Below are positions 7,899 through 14,784 of a stretch of 15,801 bases of DNA, piece by piece. Positions within the stretch are counted from its first letter, which is position 1; every line of letters begins with the position of its first letter. The notes below the pieces were generated by a model. That model was given only the letters and a program-made list of their open reading frames with translations, searched no databases and was not told the origin of the DNA. The position numbers were made by a program, and so were the translations under genes. The DNA comes from an uncultured Collinsella sp. (GTDB lineage: Bacteria > Actinomycetota > Coriobacteriia > Coriobacteriales > Coriobacteriaceae): the NCBI GenBank assembly GCA_902475375.1, contig CABRZC010000045.1, positions 1-15,801 on the forward strand, read 5' to 3'.

Positions 7899-8348
7899 AT
7901 GCCCCAGCAGCGTAAGTTCTTCCCCGGCTGGCTCGTGGTGGCCTCCGGCTTCGTGATCATGGCCACGTGTTACACGATTTTCGTCAACTGCATGAGCCTG
8001 TTCCAGCCGCTGATCGTCAGCAACCTGGGTATTTCCCTTGCGCAGTACAACGTCTCCAATGCCATCTCCACCGTGGTGAGTGTCGTGGGTTCGCTCGTTA
8101 TCGGTCATGTTGCCGATAAGGTGAGTGGCCGCGTATTGGGCTCGCTTACCGTTATCGCTACCTCGGCGGTGCTTGCCGGCATGAGCTTTGTCGGTGAGCT
8201 GTGGCAGGTCTACGTGCTCTTTGCCGTCTCGGGCTCCTTTGCGAGCACCTGGATCGTGTGCTTGGCGTGCTCCGTGGTCATGCTCGTGTTCCTGCTGGTA
8301 TCCGAGCCCATCGCCGCCAAGCTGCGCGCGAGCGTGGCGGGGGAGTAG
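7899..8348 (+). CDS. Truncated MFS transporter (probable internal-deletion remnant)
   Basis: Only 149 residues, against about 400 for a full major facilitator protein. Residues 8-118 resemble the first four helices of an MFS permease, with the loop 2-3 signature GHVADKVSGR at 69-78. After LWQVYVLFAVSG (101-112) the sequence passes straight to FASTWIVCLACSVVMLVFLLV, followed by a charged end EPIAAKLR, as in the final helix and tail of an MFS protein. This suggests an in-frame loss of most of helices 5-11, with the join near nt 8230-8250. ATG 7899 follows AAAAGGAG (7887-7894) by four bases. It is unlikely to transport as a monomer. Either it is a decaying gene or the short protein has a new role. 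Three large inverted repeats follow it directly. Confidence 0.7.
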   Translation: MPQQRKFFPGWLVVASGFVIMATCYTIFVNCMSLFQPLIVSNLGISLAQYNVSNAISTVVSVVGSLVIGHVADKVSGRVLGSLTVIATSAVLAGMSFVGELWQVYVLFAVSGSFASTWIVCLACSVVMLVFLLVSEPIAAKLRASVAGE

Positions 8349-8381
8349 GCGTCCGTCGCTCTTTTCTGTTCGTCCCGTTCT

Positions 8382-8449
8382 GTCCGTGGCCGCCTTGGAA
8401 GCCGAATGGATGCTCGTACCATCATTCGGTTTCCAAGGCGGCCACGGGC
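8382..8449. repeat. Large inverted repeat, first of three
   Basis: The core stem pairs CGTGGCCGCCTTGGAA (8385-8400) with TTCCAAGGCGGCCACG (8431-8446), 16 bp without mismatch. It continues with a G-T pair (8401/8430), CCGAAT/ATTCGG, and a further 4 bp with one bulged G, closing on a short loop near 8413-8419. Outer pairs extend to about 8382/8449. No T-tract follows, so it is not a typical terminator. Confidence 0.85.
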
Positions 8450-8457
8450 CTACGAAA

Positions 8458-8521
8458 TGATCCCTATTCCTCCGTCCCCAAGGGATCACGTGATCCGAAG
8501 GGGACGGAGGAAAAGGGATCA
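8458..8521. repeat. REP/BIME-like inverted dimer, second of three
   Basis: The 22-nt arms at 8458-8479 and 8500-8521 pair with a single mismatch (A8466 against A8513). The centre is a perfect 14-bp palindrome, GGATCACGTGATCC (8483-8496). TGATCC(C) or its complement occurs four times (8458, 8482, 8491, 8515), so the element can also be read as two 31-nt units (8458-8488 and 8491-8521), each bounded by TGATCC/GGATCA and facing each other. This is the arrangement of a REP pair. Confidence 0.85.
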
Positions 8522-8528
8522 CAAACAG

Positions 8529-8586
8529 CGGCGGCGCGTCTGGCCGAACGAGTCCCCATACCCTCGTTCGGTCAGGCGCGCCGCCG
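8529..8586. repeat. Large inverted repeat, third of three
   Basis: The 24-nt arms at 8529-8552 and 8563-8586 pair throughout, with two G-T pairs. The arms run from CGGCGGCGCG to CCGAACGAG, and the loop is ten bases. The right arm ends 19 bases before the TATAAT of hisS, so it occupies the place of the hisS -35 box. The tip motif GCCGAA/TTCGGT, with a G-T pair at the same place, also occurs in the first repeat. Confidence 0.85.
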
Positions 8587-8604
8587 CGTTGCTGCTTTGT
8601 GCCG

Positions 8605-8610
8605 TATAAT
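8605..8610 (+). promoter_or_regulatory. Probable -10 box of hisS
   Basis: A consensus TATAAT lies 43 bases before the hisS start. No -35 resembling TTGACA is found at 16-18 bases; that position falls in the GC-rich arm of the preceding inverted repeat. TTGCTG at 8589-8594 is only ten bases away, too close. Confidence 0.5.
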
Positions 8611-8652
8611 GTCCACTACCTATGACGCGATACAAAAGAAAGGTGTTTGCCC

Positions 8653-9966
8653 ATGCAGGCACAGAAGGCGGAGGGAACCCGCGACCTTATCGGCGCCGAG
8701 ATGCGCGCCTGGCAAAAGATGCAGCAGATTGCGGCCGGCGTGTTCGAGCCGTTTGGTTTTAAACCCATCGAGACGCCCGCGATCGAGCAGGTTGACGTGT
8801 TTGTCCACGGTATCGGCCAGTCGACCGACGTCGTGCGCAAGGAAATGTTCCGCGTGTTCAGCGGTGCCAACCTGGAGCGCGTCTTTACCGAGGGCACCGA
8901 CACCAAACTCAAGCCCAAGCAGCGCCTGGCCCTTCGTCCCGAGGGCACGGCCGGCGTGGTGCGCGCCGTCGTCGAGAACAATCTGGTGCCCCAGGGCTCC
9001 ACGCCGTTTAAGGCTTACTACGCCGAGGCCATGTTCCGCGGCGAGCGTCCCCAGAAGGGCCGCCTGCGCCAGTTCCACCAGGTGGGCATCGAGTGGCTCG
9101 GCGCTCCCGATCCGGCGGCAGACGCCGAGTGCATCATCATGCTCATGGAGTTCTACAAGCGCCTGGGCTTCGATCTTTCCAAGCTTCGTCTGCTCATCAA
9201 CTCGATGGGTGACGCCCAGTGCCGTCCGGCTTATCGCGAGCAGGTTAAGCAGTTCATCCTCGATCACGCCGACGAGATGTGCGATGAGTGCCGCGAGCGC
9301 GCCGAGCTCAACCCGCTGCGTGCCTTCGACTGCAAGAACGACCACTGCCGCGAGATCATGGCCGAGGCTCCGCTGATGGGTGACAACCTGTGCGATGAGT
9401 GCCGCGAGCACTACGAGCAGGTCAAGCGCTATCTGGATGCCGCCGGTATCGAGTATGTCGAGGATCCCACCTTGGTGCGCGGCCTGGACTACTACACCCG
9501 TACTGTCTTTGAGGTCGAGGCCCCTGGCGCCGGCGTCGGCTCCATCGGCGGCGGCGGCCGCTACGATGGCCTGGTCGAGCTCGAGGGTGGCAAGCCCACG
9601 GCGGGCGTCGGCTTTGCTGTCGGTTTTGAGCGCGCCCTGCTGGCCCTGCAGGCCTTTGGCAGCGATTTGGGTGCCGATGAGGCCCCGTGCGTCTATGTCG
9701 CCAACGCCGGCAAGGAGCTGCGTCAGAACGTCTTTGCCATTACGCAGGAGCTTCGCGCCGCAGGTATCGTGGCCGAGGCCGACTATCAGGGTCGTTCGCT
9801 CAAGGCCCAGTTTAAGCAAGCCGATAAGGTAGGCGCCAAGCTCATCTTGGTCCTGGGTGGCGACGAGCTTGCCGCCGGCAAGGTCAAAGTGCGCGACATG
9901 CAGAGCCATGACGAGGTGCTCGCCGATCTGGACAACGTCGTCGAGGCGGTTCGCGAGCGCCTGTAG
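8653..9966 (+). CDS. hisS: Histidine--tRNA ligase
   Basis: A 437-residue class II aminoacyl-tRNA synthetase that charges tRNA-His in the cytoplasm. Visible landmarks are ALRPEGTAGVVRAV (93-106), motif 2 in FRGERPQKGRLRQFHQVGIEWLG (128-150), and the histidine-specific LVRGLDYYTRTVFE (274-287). GGGGRYDGL (299-307) and motif 3 in GVGFAVGFERAL (318-329) follow. The C-terminal part (about 345-437) is the anticodon-binding domain. Residues 210-250 carry CDEC, two single Cys and a second CDEC, a possible zinc-binding pattern as in many Gram-positive HisRS. ATG 8653 is chosen because AAAGGTG (8639-8645) lies seven bases upstream; the in-frame TTG 8647 would be too close. The length is normal and the gene stands alone, without the aspS often found after hisS. 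Confidence 0.97.
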   Translation: MQAQKAEGTRDLIGAEMRAWQKMQQIAAGVFEPFGFKPIETPAIEQVDVFVHGIGQSTDVVRKEMFRVFSGANLERVFTEGTDTKLKPKQRLALRPEGTAGVVRAVVENNLVPQGSTPFKAYYAEAMFRGERPQKGRLRQFHQVGIEWLGAPDPAADAECIIMLMEFYKRLGFDLSKLRLLINSMGDAQCRPAYREQVKQFILDHADEMCDECRERAELNPLRAFDCKNDHCREIMAEAPLMGDNLCDECREHYEQVKRYLDAAGIEYVEDPTLVRGLDYYTRTVFEVEAPGAGVGSIGGGGRYDGLVELEGGKPTAGVGFAVGFERALLALQAFGSDLGADEAPCVYVANAGKELRQNVFAITQELRAAGIVAEADYQGRSLKAQFKQADKVGAKLILVLGGDELAAGKVKVRDMQSHDEVLADLDNVVEAVRERL

Positions 9967-10023
9967 CGCATCTTTTTGAGCTTCGGGCCTGCTAACGTGT
10001 CCTGCTCATGGAGAGCGATTGTT

Positions 10024-10062
10024 ACGGGGGTGTTTCGCTTTTATGCGGAATGCCCCCGTTTA
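10024..10062 (+). terminator. Probable terminator after hisS
   Basis: ACGGGGG (10024-10030) pairs with CCCCCGT (10053-10059). Inside, TTTCGC pairs with GCGGAA with one G-U, separated by a TG/TG internal mismatch. Only GTTTA follows, so the T-tract is weak. No gene is seen between it and ppc. Confidence 0.5.
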
Positions 10063-10077
10063 CGTATGCCGCCCACC

Positions 10078-10166
10078 GAGAAATACGACCATTTAGGGCA
10101 AAAACCTTTGCAATGCAGAAAATACTTTTGTGTGGTAAAGCGCAATCAGTGTCGAAAGTATTTCTC
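10078..10166. promoter_or_regulatory. Repeated motif array upstream of ppc
   Basis: GAGAAATAC (10078-10086), GAAAATACTTTTG (10118-10130) and, inverted, AAAGTATTTCTC (10155-10166) share a GA-AAATAC core. The second and third form a 9-bp inverted repeat, AAATACTTT/AAAGTATTT, with 26 bases between. The third overlaps the expected -35 position of the ppc promoter. This looks like a multi-site operator; no binding protein can be named. Confidence 0.45.
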
Positions 10167-10173
10167 AAGCGCC

Positions 10174-10179
10174 TATAAT
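10174..10179 (+). promoter_or_regulatory. Probable -10 box of ppc
   Basis: A consensus TATAAT, predicting a transcript start near 10186 and a leader of about 38 bases before GTG 10224. The -35 region 17 bases upstream (GTCGAA, 10151-10156) is weak and lies in the inverted motif. This suits a promoter that depends on an activator or is blocked by a repressor. Confidence 0.6.
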
Positions 10180-10223
10180 GAATACCGCATGTTACGTGCA
10201 TAGAAGGAGGAATGGGAGGAAAC

Positions 10224-13037
10224 GTGGCTGAGAACCTAAGCAACCAGTCTGTACCCGAAGCCGCGGCGCGCGTCGCTGCCGTGGTCAACCGCCTCGTTAA
10301 CCGAATCGGCTCGAATGCCGAGTCCAGGGAGCGTCTCGCCGAGATCGAGATCCCCGAGGAGCTGCGCGACAATCTGGCGCTGTTCTTGCGCCTGGAGCGC
10401 CGTGTGCTTAGCGAGTATGATCCCGAGATCGCGGACCTGTTCGACAAGATTTTGACAGCCGAGATTGTGGTCAATGCCGGCAACCCCGGTACCTGCGCTG
10501 CCGACGAAGCCGTCGACGAGCAGGGCGTGCCCACCGCCGACGAGCCCACTGCCGTGGCATTTCGTGAGGTCGTCGATTTGATCGACAGCCTGCCGCTCGA
10601 TAAGCAGCAGGTCATCGTTCGCGCCTTTACGAGCTTTTTCCATCTGGCAAACCTGTCGGAGGAGAACTACCGTGTGGCGCAGCTGCGCGAGCGCGAGGCC
10701 GGTGCGTCGACCGATACCGAGGTCGATCCTGCCAACGAGCTTACCGTTGCCTATCACCAGCTGGTGAATGAGCTGGGTGTCGAGGGTGCCAACGAGCTGC
10801 TCGACAAGCTCGAGTTCCACCCTGTCTTTACCGCACATCCCACCGAGGCCCGTCGTAAGGCCGTCGAGGGCAAGATCCGCCGTATCTCCAACCTGCTGGA
10901 GGAGCGTCCGCGTCTGGGCGGCTCCGACCTGGTGGAGAACGAGCGCCATATGCTGCAGGAGATCGACGCCCTGGTGCGTACGAGTCCCATCGCGCTCAAG
11001 AAGCCCACGCCGGTCGAGGAAGCCGATACCATCATCGACATCTTCGATAACACGCTGTTCGACGTTATCCCCGTTATCTATCGTCGTTTTGACGATTGGG
11101 TGCTGGGCGACAAGGCCGGTACTGTGCCGCCGCTGTGCCCGGCGTTCTTCCATCCCGGCAGCTGGATCGGTTCCGACCGCGACGGTAACCCCAACGTCAC
11201 CGCCAAGGTGAGCCGTGAGGTCGCCGCCAAGTACTTTACGCACATGGTGCTCAAGCTCGAGGACAAGTGCCGCCACATCGGCCGCAACCTCACGCTCGAG
11301 GCTACCTACAGCAAGCCGTCGGCCGAGCTCATTAACCTGTGGAACCATCAGGTCGAGATGAGCCCTCGTTACACGGCCCGCGCCGAGCTGATCTCCGAGC
11401 ACGAGCCGCATCGCGCCGTCATGCTCGTCATGGCCGACCGCCTGAACGCCACCGTCCGTCGTATCACCGACACCATGTACCACAGCGCCGACGAGTTCCT
11501 GGATGACCTGCGCGTCGTCCAGCGTTCGCTGGCCGCCTGCGGTGCCGTCCGTGCTGCCTACGGCCCGGTCCAAACCATCATCTGGCAGGTCGAGTCCTTC
11601 GGCTTCCATATGGTCGAGATGGAGTTCCGTCAGCACTCCGTGGTGCATGCCCGCGCCCTTAAGGATATCCACGAGAACGGTATCCATGGCGACCTGCAGC
11701 CCATGACGCGCGAGGTCATCGATACCTTCCGCGCTATCGGCTCCATCCAAAAGCGCTACGGCAAGAAGATGGCGCACCGCTACATCATCTCGTTTACCAA
11801 GAGCGCCCAGCATGTGGCCGACGTCTTTGAGCTGGCGCACCTGTCCTTTGCACACGAGGAGGATGTCCCCGAGCTCGACGTGATCCCGTTGTTCGAGCAG
11901 CTCGAGGACCTCGAGGGCTGCGTCGACGTGCTCGATCAGATGCTTACGCTGCCCGTGGTGCAAAAGCGCCTTGCCCAGACCAACCGCCGCATGGAGGTCA
12001 TGCTGGGCTATTCCGACTCTTCCAAGGATGCCGGTCCTACCACGGCCATGCTCGCGCTGCACTCCGCGCAGGAGCGCATCGCCAAGTGGGCAGAGAAGAA
12101 CGATATCGACCTGGTGCTCATGCACGGTCGCGGCGGTGCCGTGGGCCGTGGCGGCGGCCCGGCCAACAAGGCCGTGCTGGCGCAGCCCAAGGGTTCGGTC
12201 AACTGCTTCTTTAAGCTTACCGAGCAGGGCGAAGTCATCTTTGCCCGTTACGGCAACCGCACGCTGGCTCAGCGCCATGTTGAGTCCGTTGCCGCCGCAA
12301 CGCTTTTGCAGTCGGCCCCGAGTGTCGAGAAGACCAACACCGAGACCACGCAGAAGTTCTGGGATATGGCCGAGAAGCTCAACACTGCAAGCCACGAACG
12401 CTATCTGGACCTGCTGAACACCGAGGACTTTACACCGTGGTTCTCGACCGTGACGCCGCTGACCGAGGTCGGTCTGCTGCCGATCGGCTCGCGTCCCGCC
12501 AAGCGCGGTCTGGGCGCCAAGTCGCTCGATGACCTGCGTACCATCCCGTGGATCTTCAGCTGGAGCCAGGCGCGCATTAACCTGGCCGCTTGGTACGGTC
12601 TGGGCACCGCCTGCGAGCAGCTGGGCGATCTTGACCAGCTCAAGGCTGCCTACCAGGAGTGGCCGTTCTTCCGCACCTTTATCGACAACATCGAGATGTC
12701 GATTGCTAAGACCGATCAGCGCATCGCCAAGATGTATCTGCATCTGGGCGACCGCGATGATCTGTCCAAGAAGGTCTTTACCGAGATGCAGCTCACCCGT
12801 AAGTGGGTCCTTGCCATCGTCGGTGATGAATGGCCGCTGCAGCGTCGTCGCGTGCTCGGCTGCGCCGTTCGCGTGCGTAACCCCTACGTCGACGCCCTGT
12901 CCATCGCCCAGGTCCGCGCCCTTCGCGAGGTGCGTATGAACCAGGACGAGATGGCCGAGGAGAAGAAGGCCGAGTACATGAGCCTGATTCTTTCGACTGT
13001 GACCGGCGTCTCGGCAGGATTGCAGAACACGGGGTAA
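10224..13037 (+). CDS. ppc: Phosphoenolpyruvate carboxylase
   Basis: Cytoplasmic anaplerotic enzyme: PEP plus bicarbonate gives oxaloacetate. From GTG 10224 it has 937 residues, longer than the 883 of E. coli, partly from an acidic, low-complexity insert at about 84-110. All catalytic segments are present. The active-site His205 lies in VFTAHPTEARRK, and GSWIGSDRDGNPN is at about 312-324. FRQHS lies in the centre, GYSDSSKDAG at about 595-604, and the mobile glycine loop HGRGGAVGRGGG at 634-645. The C-terminal QNTG matches the usual RNTG with Arg replaced by Gln; the Asn that contacts the aspartate inhibitor in E. coli is kept. Two starts compete. ATG 10212 has AAGGAGG only one base before it. 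GTG 10224 has GGAGG at 10215-10219 four bases before it, and is preferred. The gene is probably monocistronic. Confidence 0.97.
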   Translation: MAENLSNQSVPEAAARVAAVVNRLVNRIGSNAESRERLAEIEIPEELRDNLALFLRLERRVLSEYDPEIADLFDKILTAEIVVNAGNPGTCAADEAVDEQGVPTADEPTAVAFREVVDLIDSLPLDKQQVIVRAFTSFFHLANLSEENYRVAQLREREAGASTDTEVDPANELTVAYHQLVNELGVEGANELLDKLEFHPVFTAHPTEARRKAVEGKIRRISNLLEERPRLGGSDLVENERHMLQEIDALVRTSPIALKKPTPVEEADTIIDIFDNTLFDVIPVIYRRFDDWVLGDKAGTVPPLCPAFFHPGSWIGSDRDGNPNVTAKVSREVAAKYFTHMVLKLEDKCRHIGRNLTLEATYSKPSAELINLWNHQVEMSPRYTARAELISEHEPHRAVMLVMADRLNATVRRITDTMYHSADEFLDDLRVVQRSLAACGAVRAAYGPVQTIIWQVESFGFHMVEMEFRQHSVVHARALKDIHENGIHGDLQPMTREVIDTFRAIGSIQKRYGKKMAHRYIISFTKSAQHVADVFELAHLSFAHEEDVPELDVIPLFEQLEDLEGCVDVLDQMLTLPVVQKRLAQTNRRMEVMLGYSDSSKDAGPTTAMLALHSAQERIAKWAEKNDIDLVLMHGRGGAVGRGGGPANKAVLAQPKGSVNCFFKLTEQGEVIFARYGNRTLAQRHVESVAAATLLQSAPSVEKTNTETTQKFWDMAEKLNTASHERYLDLLNTEDFTPWFSTVTPLTEVGLLPIGSRPAKRGLGAKSLDDLRTIPWIFSWSQARINLAAWYGLGTACEQLGDLDQLKAAYQEWPFFRTFIDNIEMSIAKTDQRIAKMYLHLGDRDDLSKKVFTEMQLTRKWVLAIVGDEWPLQRRRVLGCAVRVRNPYVDALSIAQVRALREVRMNQDEMAEEKKAEYMSLILSTVTGVSAGLQNTG

Positions 13038-13058
13038 TCGATAGCCCTGTAGTCGTCC

Positions 13059-13185
13059 GGGCCCGCCATAGGTTTACTTTTAGGCACGTCCTCGGACATG
13101 CAAGAAGCCCTCGCTGCACACTTCGTGCGGCGAGGGCTTCTTGCGTCCTGCGGAGTGTGCCTAAAAGTAAACCTATGGCAGGCCC
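13059..13185. repeat. Conserved long structured element, copy 1
   Basis: Outer arms 13059-13087 and 13157-13185 (29 nt each) pair except for C13064/A13180. Next come an invariant strand GTCCTCGGACAT (13088-13099) and an inner stem 13100-13114 with 13130-13144, 15 bp perfect. A T/G mismatch, GCAC/GTGC and the loop ACTTC form the tip. The opposite invariant strand is GTCCTGCGGAGT (13145-13156). The element starts 21 bases after the ppc stop. The inner stem may stop transcription but lacks a T-run here (CTTCTTGC). Copy 2 lies at 15541-15665 in the same orientation. It could be a structured RNA, a complex terminator, or a mobile hairpin repeat. Confidence 0.9.
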
Positions 13186-13300
13186 TGCGATGTCCGGTCT
13201 TCGGCGGATTACTGGCTGGGGGAATAATGGCGCGCTTCGCGCGTTTTGGATGGGGTTTATCTCGGTGGCGCATTTGGCGCTTCTCGCCTTATGACTGTTG
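13186..13300. other. Non-coding spacer with one small hairpin
   Basis: No gene is supported in 13186-13300. A short GC hairpin, GCGCG (13230-13234) with CGCGC (13238-13242), loop CTT, is followed by GTTTT and could be a weak terminator. A second small stem, GGCG-CTTCT-CGCC, lies near 13277-13289. Together with the adjoining copy 1 element and terminator, this fills the ppc-larA gap. Confidence 0.4.
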
Positions 13301-13337
13301 CGGCCGCGGTCCCGTTTGGGATCGCGGCCGTTTTGTT
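13301..13337 (+). terminator. Rho-independent terminator upstream of larA
   Basis: CGGCCGCGGTCCC (13301-13313) pairs with GGGATCGCGGCCG (13318-13330) over 13 bp with one G-U pair and a GTTT loop, followed by TTTTGTT. It lies 263 bases after ppc and 121 before larA. It is either a backstop terminator for ppc or a barrier before the larA promoter. No confident larA promoter was found in 13338-13437. Confidence 0.75.
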
Positions 13338-13457
13338 GTGGGTCAAATATGAACGTTGTGTTAATGAGTCGGTGGACGGTGGTGTTTTTCGGTGAGCGGC
13401 GTATCCTTCCAACGGTTTATCTAGTGTGTCAGTTGAAAAGGAAGAGGGCGCTCGTCA

Positions 13458-14735
13458 TTGTTTGAATGTGAACTGCCGTTTGACCACAAGACGTTGCATC
13501 TGGAGCTCGAGGATAAGAACTTCGCGGGTGTGATGGAAGGTCATCAAAACGAGTTTAAGACCACGAAATCGCAGGAAGAGCTGGTAGGGGAGTCGCTTGC
13601 CAACCCTTATGGCTCGCCGTCGCTCGAGGAGCTTTGTGCTGGCAAGAAGGATATCGTCATCATTAGCTCCGACCATACGCGTCCCGTTCCCTCGCGTGTG
13701 ACGATGCCTATTCTGCTGCATCACATCCATTCCGCTGCGCCCGAGGCTCGCGTGCGCATTTTGGTTGCTACGGGTATGCATCGTCCGTCGACGCATGAGG
13801 AACTCGTCAACAAGTACGGCGAGGAGATCGTTGCCAACGAGGAAATCGTTATGCACGTCGCGACCGATGACAGCATGATGAAAAAGATCGGCACCCTGCC
13901 TTCTGGCGGCGAGTGCATCATCAACAAGATTGCTGCCGATTGCGATCTGCTGCTTGCCGAGGGCTTTATTGAGCCGCACTTCTTTGCCGGTTTCTCTGGT
14001 AGCCGCAAGTCCGTCCTGCCTGGCATCGCCAGCTACAAGACCATCATGTACAACCACAACGGTCAGTTTGTGAACGATTCCCATTCGCGTGCCGGCAACC
14101 TGTGCCACAACCACGTGAGCGAGGACATGTTTGCCGCTGCCGAGATGGCTCACCTTGCCTTTGTGCTCAACGTGGTGCTCAACGGCAAGCACGAGGTCAT
14201 CGGCTCCTTTGCCGGCGACATCCACAAGGCGCACGAGGCTGGCTGCGAGTTCGTGAAGAGCCTTGCCGGCGTTGAGCCCGTCGAGTGCGAGATTGCCATT
14301 ACCACCAACGGCGGCTACCCGCTCGACCAGAACATCTATCAGGCCGTGAAGGGCATGTGCTCTGCCGAGGCTACGCTTCCCGAGGGCGGCGTGATCATCG
14401 ACGTCGCCGGCTGTGCCGACGGTCACGGTGGCGAGGGCTTCTATCACAACATCGCCGACAACGATCCGGCGGAGTTTGAGCGTGCCTGCATCGACCGTCC
14501 TAAGGACGAGACCCTGCCCGACCAGTGGACGAGCCAGATCTTTGCCCGCATCCTGGCGCATCACCCTGTGATCATGGTCACCGACCTGTGCGATCACCAG
14601 ATGATCAAGGATATGCACATGACGCCGGTCAACACCCTCGATGAGGCGCTCAAGCTCGCCTTTGAGATGAAGGGTGCCGATGCCAAGGTGGCCGTCATTC
14701 CCGATGGCCTGGGCGTTGTCGTCGCACAGCACTAG
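13458..14735 (+). CDS. larA: Nickel-dependent lactate racemase LarA
   Basis: A 425-residue LarA/DUF2088 protein, interconverting L- and D-lactate or a related 2-hydroxy acid in the cytoplasm with a nickel-pincer nucleotide bound to a lysine. Counting from TTG 13458, every key residue has its Lactobacillus plantarum number: Arg75 (in DHTRP), His108 (ATGMHRP), His174 and cofactor Lys184 (EPHFFAGFSGSRK), His200, Gln295 and Lys298. This match, the Shine-Dalgarno-like GGAAGAGGG ending nine bases upstream, and an in-frame stop at 13434 fix the unusual TTG start. The downstream porin gene makes a larA-larD pair. The cofactor genes larB, larC and larE are not in the window. Some relatives act on other hydroxy acids, so lactate is likely but not proven. 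Confidence 0.92.
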   Translation: MFECELPFDHKTLHLELEDKNFAGVMEGHQNEFKTTKSQEELVGESLANPYGSPSLEELCAGKKDIVIISSDHTRPVPSRVTMPILLHHIHSAAPEARVRILVATGMHRPSTHEELVNKYGEEIVANEEIVMHVATDDSMMKKIGTLPSGGECIINKIAADCDLLLAEGFIEPHFFAGFSGSRKSVLPGIASYKTIMYNHNGQFVNDSHSRAGNLCHNHVSEDMFAAAEMAHLAFVLNVVLNGKHEVIGSFAGDIHKAHEAGCEFVKSLAGVEPVECEIAITTNGGYPLDQNIYQAVKGMCSAEATLPEGGVIIDVAGCADGHGGEGFYHNIADNDPAEFERACIDRPKDETLPDQWTSQIFARILAHHPVIMVTDLCDHQMIKDMHMTPVNTLDEALKLAFEMKGADAKVAVIPDGLGVVVAQH

Positions 14736-14744
14736 TACGCGGCC

Positions 14745-14759
14745 TAAACGAATCGTTTA
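14745..14759. promoter_or_regulatory. Palindrome between larA and larD-like gene
   Basis: TAAACGA-A-TCGTTTA is a perfect 7-bp inverted repeat around one base, nine bases after the larA stop and 25 before the next start. It may be a protein-binding site or a small mRNA hairpin that adjusts expression within the operon. Confidence 0.4.
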
Positions 14760-14784
14760 TAACCGACAAGAAAGATAAGGTTTT

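Noticed and set aside
8382..8586. CRISPR array
   Set aside because: The three repeats are different inverted repeats, not direct repeats with spacers, and no cas gene is present.
8201..9376. 391-codon + strand frame from the MFS remnant into hisS
   Set aside because: It crosses all three inverted repeats and overlaps hisS in another frame. The product is Arg/Ser/Pro-rich and without family features.
10236..12743. 835-codon antisense open frame across ppc
   Set aside because: The + strand has every Ppc catalytic motif. The antisense product is rich in Gly, Val, His and Asp with no recognisable domain, as expected from GC-rich codon mirroring.
13455..14732. 425-codon antisense open frame exactly over larA
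   Set aside because: It has the same length as larA because of mirrored codon use. LarA residues are fully conserved on the + strand.
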